This document shows positions 60,851 to 64,000 of a stretch of 64,000 nt of DNA, piece by piece; the stretch's first letter is position 1; every line of letters starts with the position of its first letter. Position numbers and translations under genes: made by a program. The notes beneath the pieces were generated by a model, which saw nothing but the letters and a program-made list of their open reading frames with translations, was not told the origin of the DNA and searched no databases. The stretch is from Actinomadura opuntiae (GTDB lineage Bacteria; Actinomycetota; Actinomycetes; Streptosporangiales; Streptosporangiaceae): assembly GCF_030283205.1 (NCBI RefSeq), contig NZ_JASNWF010000011.1:285539-349538 (forward strand), given 5' to 3'.

Positions 60851-61144
60851 TCAGCCCCGGGCGGCGGGGCGCCAGGGCGAACCGGGCTCGGTGGCGCGCG
60901 GCCGCTCGGCCACGCGCAGCCCGTAGGTGGGGGCGCCGGCCGGGGAGGCCGACGGGACCGGTCCCAGGTAGGCGTGGCCCGTCAGGTGGCACCAGGCGGG
61001 CAGGTCGATCGGGGCCGCGGGGTCACTGGCGATCAGATGGACGACCGTGCCGGGTTCCAGATCCGCGAGCCGCCCGCGCAGTTCCAGCAGCAGGCGCACG
61101 CAGGAGCGGTCGCCGCCGTCGATGACCACCGGTTCCGAGCCCAT
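60851..61144 (-). CDS. TusA/SirA-like sulfur carrier family protein
   Basis: 97 residues from ATG 61144, GGGGGA upstream. The likely active Cys is in GGDRSCVRLLLELRG near residue 15, followed by LIASDPAAPIDLPAWCHLTG as in TusA-like proteins. The usual CP dipeptide is CV here. A C-terminal extension of about 30 residues is unrelated. Possible role in sulfur transfer; weak evidence. Confidence 0.65.
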   Translation of the reverse strand: MGSEPVVIDGGDRSCVRLLLELRGRLADLEPGTVVHLIASDPAAPIDLPAWCHLTGHAYLGPVPSASPAGAPTYGLRVAERPRATEPGSPWRPAARG

Positions 61145-61617
61145 CCGCGTCCCCCTGTCCTCGCCCCACAAAGCGAGCCATCTCCCCCTTAAGGGAAATA
61201 TAGGGCTTTGCGACCTCCGGTTCACCGCGGAACATCCCGCGGCCGGCGATCGTTGTCCCTACGGGCCGGAGTACCGGACGGTGCTCGGCGGCCCCGGCAG
61301 GAGCGCCGACGACGTCGATCAGCCCGTCCCGGCGCACGCTTCGGAGAACGGCGCCCGCACGGGCGCGCCCGGCACGGCCGGGCGTTCGAGGGATCCTCGC
61401 GAACGCCATCCCAGGGAACCGCCTGTGATCGCGCATGCGCGCATCCGAAGCGACGAATCGGTATCAACGGGAAGTGAGCGCGATGATCGGCGAAATGAGG
61501 GAGCGGCGTCCCACTCTTGACCATTTCTTTCAGGTTTCGTCCAGCTTTGGGGCTTACAGTCGCAGTGAAGCACCCCCAGTTGTCACCCACGTGAGGAACC
61601 TGACCTTGGGGCGAGCC
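61145..61617. other. Gene-free stretch between the TusA-like and STAS genes
   Basis: About 470 bases of lower GC in places. I see no RNA gene, repeat or clear promoter; it probably holds the two divergent promoters. Upstream in-frame starts (GTG 61591, TTG 61606) could extend the STAS gene slightly into it. Confidence 0.4.
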
Positions 61618-61983
61618 ATGGATCTCGGAGCAGCGCGAGTGGAGAGCACGCAGACCTGCGGGACGGTGACGTTCCCCGCCGAGGTCGACCTGAGCAACGG
61701 CGAGGCGATCCTCGCCCAGTCGCTCGGGCTGCTCGACTCCGGGACGCGCGCCCTCATCCTCGACCTGTCCGGCTGCACGTTCTGCGACTCCAACGCGCTG
61801 AACGTGATCCTGCGCTCGCAGATGCGGGCCACCGAGCTCGGCGTGCCGATGTGGGTGGTGCTGCCGAAGCGCGGCATCGTCCGCCGGGTCGCCGAGGTCG
61901 CGGGCCTGCCGCGCCGCGTCGCCATCGCACCCGACGTGGCGACCGCGCGCGAGGCGCTCGCCGTCCCCGTGACGCACGCCTGA
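61618..61983 (+). CDS. STAS-domain anti-sigma factor antagonist
   Basis: 121 residues from ATG 61618; GTG 61591 and TTG 61606 are alternative starts. STAS fold: TVTFPAEVDLSNGEAIL, then LILDLSGCTFCDSNALNVI with the phosphorylatable Ser in FCDSNAL near residue 57. This resembles RsbV/SpoIIAA, which bind RsbW-type kinases to free stress sigma factors. A strong terminator follows. Confidence 0.82.
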   Translation: MDLGAARVESTQTCGTVTFPAEVDLSNGEAILAQSLGLLDSGTRALILDLSGCTFCDSNALNVILRSQMRATELGVPMWVVLPKRGIVRRVAEVAGLPRRVAIAPDVATAREALAVPVTHA

Positions 61984-61987
61984 CGCC

Positions 61988-62027
61988 CGCGTCCCGCGCC
62001 CGCACCGACAGGCGGGCGCGGGACGCG
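61988..62027 (+). terminator. 16-base-stem terminator after the STAS gene
   Basis: CGCGTCCCGCGCCCGC (61988-62003), loop ACCGACAG, perfect complement 62012-62027. Lies between this gene and the convergent tandem-STAS gene, so it may serve both. Confidence 0.88.
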
Positions 62028-62081
62028 AGGCGGCCGCAACCGACGAGCGGGCCGCCCCGTCCGCGAACCGGTGCCGACCGG

Positions 62082-62936
62082 TCAGGCAGGCCCGCCGAGC
62101 AGCCCGCCGCCGGCGGACCGGCAGGCGGTGAACACCGAGCCGAGCCCCTCCCGGTCGATGATCTCGCGGAGCCGGCCGGGCAGCCCGGGCAGCGACAGGC
62201 AGCCGCCCTCGGCCGCGACCCGCCAGCGGATGCCGAGCAGCACGGGCAGCGGGTCGCAGCGCACCCCGACCCGGTCGCCCATCCGCACCATCAGGTGCCG
62301 CAGGTTCCCCTCGACCAGCGAGGTCAGCGTCTCGCCGAGCCGCCGGACGGTGATGTGGTCCAGGACCCCCGACAGGTGCACCACGGTGTGGTCGCCGTCG
62401 CCGGCCTCGGCCGTGGTGATGAGCAGGTCGGGCGCGGCCGCGGACGGCGCCGCCGCGAACCCGGCGTCGGCCGGGTGCAGGGCCCGGATGGCGTCCAGCA
62501 CGTGGCCGGTGTCGACGTCCGCGGTCCGCGCCGGCGGCGCGGGCGCCGCGGTGGCCTGCGCGACGTCCTCGAACACCGGGACCAGGCTGGACAGGCCGGT
62601 GAGGTGCAGCGCGCGCCGGACGGGCGCGGCCGTCGCGGGCACCACGGCCCGCAGCGGGCAGCCGAGCAGCCGGGCCCGGGTCTCGGTGCGGGCCAGCAGC
62701 ACCAGCCCGGACGCGTCCAGCAGGATCGAGTCGCCGAAGTCGACGACGACCCCCCTGCGCGGCACGGCCGCGACCGCGGCGTCCGGGGCGAGCGCGCCGC
62801 CGGCCGCCGACAGCGCCCGGCACACCCCCTCCCGGATCCCCGCGTAGTTGTGCCAGCTGATCTGCGCGGGCATCCGCAGTACGACGAACCCTCGCCGGGT
62901 GTCCATCCGCAGGCCCGGCACGGTGGTGTCCTTCAT
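62082..62936 (-). CDS. Tandem STAS-domain protein
   Basis: 284 residues. The first STAS-like domain (about 10-125) has VVDFGDSILLDASGLVLLA with Ser/Asp at the site where antagonists are phosphorylated (DASG). The second (about 160-275) is more degenerate (VVHLSGVLDHITVRRLGETL). Linker rich in Ala/Pro. It may integrate two signals in the sigma-factor switch. Starts three bases after the upstream gene ends. Confidence 0.72.
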   Translation of the reverse strand: MKDTTVPGLRMDTRRGFVVLRMPAQISWHNYAGIREGVCRALSAAGGALAPDAAVAAVPRRGVVVDFGDSILLDASGLVLLARTETRARLLGCPLRAVVPATAAPVRRALHLTGLSSLVPVFEDVAQATAAPAPPARTADVDTGHVLDAIRALHPADAGFAAAPSAAAPDLLITTAEAGDGDHTVVHLSGVLDHITVRRLGETLTSLVEGNLRHLMVRMGDRVGVRCDPLPVLLGIRWRVAAEGGCLSLPGLPGRLREIIDREGLGSVFTACRSAGGGLLGGPA

Positions 62937-62939
62937 CTG

Positions 62940-63305
62940 TCACATCCCGATCGGGGTACTCGCGGCGGCACGGGCCGTCCTCGGCCCGGCCGTGCCCGGC
63001 GGCACGGCGGTGGTCGGGGGCGCGGAGGGGAGCGCGGCGGCGGCCGGGCCGTGCGGCCCCGGCGCCCGCTCGCCGTCCGGACGGGGCGGCCGGGCGCCGC
63101 GCACGACGCCCGTCAGCCGGGACGCCGCGAGGCGCTCGATGGTCCGGGCGTCGGGCCGCATCCCGAGATGGGTGCAGCAGCGCCACAGATCGTCCACGCA
63201 ACGGCGCACGTGCTCGGCCGGAATGCCGGCGAAGCGGGCGCGCAGCCGGGCCACGAGGTCATCGCGCGTCGGTACGACCGATGGCGACATCTCCCAGCGC
63301 TCCAC
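62940..63305 (-). CDS. Small helical protein co-transcribed with the tandem STAS gene
   Basis: 121 residues from GTG 63305 (GGAGGGACA upstream; ATG 63290 also possible). Residues about 10-60 form a helical region (DDLVARLRARFAGIPAEHV), similar to the three-helical bundle dimerisation proteins of actinobacteria. The C-terminal half is low-complexity Pro/Ala/Gly. No function assigned. Confidence 0.55.
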   Translation of the reverse strand: MERWEMSPSVVPTRDDLVARLRARFAGIPAEHVRRCVDDLWRCCTHLGMRPDARTIERLAASRLTGVVRGARPPRPDGERAPGPHGPAAAALPSAPPTTAVPPGTAGPRTARAAASTPIGM

Positions 63306-63397
63306 TGTCCCTCCGATCGCTTTGGACGGGGCGACGGGTCGCCCGTCCGGGCTGGTCATCAGCTGCCCGCGCGGCAGGTTCTGAGCTTGGGAACGAC

Positions 63398-63421
63398 CTA
63401 CCCGGGGCCTGCGGCGAAAAC
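63398..63421 (-). promoter_or_regulatory. Candidate SigB/SigF-type promoter for the STAS operon
   Basis: On the minus strand GTTT (63421-63418), 14 bases, then GGGTAG (63403-63398). This matches the general-stress consensus GTTT-N14/16-GGGTA of actinobacterial SigB/SigF. It lies about 93 bases before GTG 63305. Fits a stress-sigma regulator operon. Confidence 0.5.
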
Positions 63422-63498
63422 GGTGCCGACGCTAAAGAACGGGGCATGACACGCCCGACGGGTGCAAAGGTCCGCGAGTCGCCTGTCGGCCGGCCGCG

Positions 63499-63519
63499 GC
63501 GCCGCCGAACCGGCGGCGC
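63499..63519. other. Hairpin in the divergent STAS/treS intergenic region
   Basis: GCGCCGCCG-AAC-CGGCGGCGC is a perfect 9-base stem. It sits in the 323-base gap 63306-63628, which otherwise holds the candidate stress promoter and presumably the treS promoter. Role unknown. Confidence 0.5.
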
Positions 63520-63628
63520 GGTCACGGAGAGTACGGAGATTTTTACTGATGGTTGCCTGTCGCGCACGTCCCCGCGACGGGCGGCGGGCATTGCTGATCT
63601 AGACGTCGCCGACACTCCGGGATGGCCC

Positions 63629-64000
63629 ATGCACGACCAGTCGAGGTACTTCACCTGCCGAACGTCCGGCCAGGTCACCGGCCCGGAGGCCGGTCACGGG
63701 CCGGCCCGGAGCGGGCTGCCGGCGGAGTCGGTCCGGCAGGCGGCGGGCGCGATCCCCGATCCCTTCGCCGAGGAGTCGCCGCGGACGCCGCACTGGTTCA
63801 AGACGGCGGTGTTCTACGAGGTGTCGGTCCGCGGGTTCTGCGACTCCAACAACGACGGCTACGGCGACCTGCGCGGCCTCATCTCCAAACTCGACCATCT
63901 GGAATGGCTCGGCGTCGACTGCCTGTGGCTGCTGCCCATCTACCAGTCACCGCTCAAAGACGGCGGCTACGACATCTCCGAGTACACCAGGATCCTCCCC
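63629..64000 (+). CDS. treS: Trehalose synthase, N-terminal part (runs off the window)
   Basis: 124 residues to the right edge. After a variable N-terminus of about 53 residues the sequence reads PHWFKTAVFYEVSVRGFCDS and then NDGYGDLRGL and GVDCLWLLPIYQSPLKDGGY, the start of the GH13 trehalose synthase barrel that interconverts maltose and trehalose. ATG 63629 lacks a clear ribosome binding site. Catalytic residues lie beyond the window. Confidence 0.85.
   Translation, partial: MHDQSRYFTCRTSGQVTGPEAGHGPARSGLPAESVRQAAGAIPDPFAEESPRTPHWFKTAVFYEVSVRGFCDSNNDGYGDLRGLISKLDHLEWLGVDCLWLLPIYQSPLKDGGYDISEYTRILP

Noticed and set aside
61145..61617. Small plus-strand open frames in the gap before the STAS gene
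   Set aside because: Arg-rich, low-complexity translations without motifs or ribosome sites.

Overview
The window is very GC-rich, uses GTG and TTG starts freely, has many 1- and 4-base gene overlaps and actinobacterial gene families (Rv1733c-like protein, SigE-type sigma factor, tailed HU protein, 2-methylisoborneol genes, NDMA-dependent alcohol dehydrogenase, CydAB, Kdp with KdpF). I read it as a chromosomal segment of a filamentous actinomycete, possibly Thermomonosporaceae or a relative; the family is inference. No phage, insertion sequence, CRISPR array or replication origin was seen.

Layout. 1-5.5 kb: end of a probable polysaccharide lyase, an M20 amidohydrolase, a DMT-type membrane protein, YceI, a tandem universal stress protein and a CHAP hydrolase. 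5.49-5.75 kb: tRNA-Gly, tRNA-Cys and tRNA-Val, followed by a hairpin-rich tandem repeat. 6.1-12.4 kb: a phosphonate cluster without C-P lyase, made of a phosphonatase-like hydrolase with a GntR regulator on the minus strand and a divergent operon of FAD oxidoreductase, PhnD, PhnC, PhnE and a zinc dehydrogenase, with a 16-base operator-like palindrome between them. 12.4-15 kb: FrnE-like DsbA and a two-component system. 15-21.4 kb: a tightly packed minus-strand operon of flavoprotein, alpha-hydroxy-acid oxidase, membrane-anchored atypical P450, DUF6282-type metallohydrolase and aldehyde dehydrogenase, divergent from an NDMA-dependent alcohol dehydrogenase. I cannot assign this set to a known pathway; it is the best candidate for an undescribed system here.

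23-34.8 kb: cell-envelope genes (LTA-synthase-like protein, glycosyltransferase), CBS-BON protein, Rv1733c-like protein, an NhaA-DsbA fusion, a Tat-exported phospholipase-C-like enzyme with a beta-propeller protein, a sigma/anti-sigma pair and a tailed HU protein. 34.9-43 kb: the kdp potassium operon (two tiny membrane ORFs, kdpA, kdpB, kdpC, kdpD, kdpE), with a 32-base-period direct repeat in its promoter region. 43-45.2 kb: uppP, a dienelactone-hydrolase-like protein and DUF6295. 45.2-49.1 kb: a sulfonate-type ABC transporter and TauD dioxygenase behind a short Cys-containing leader peptide. 49.2-51.5 kb: 2-methylisoborneol synthase and geranyl diphosphate C-methyltransferase.

51.5-64 kb: secreted lipase, CydAB, a LigD polymerase-type protein divergent from a PaiB/LAL-regulator pair, a transglutaminase-like protein preceded by an FMO remnant with a large internal deletion and an operator-like palindrome, a TusA-like protein, STAS-domain regulators (one operon with a candidate SigB/SigF-type promoter), and the start of trehalose synthase, which runs off the window.
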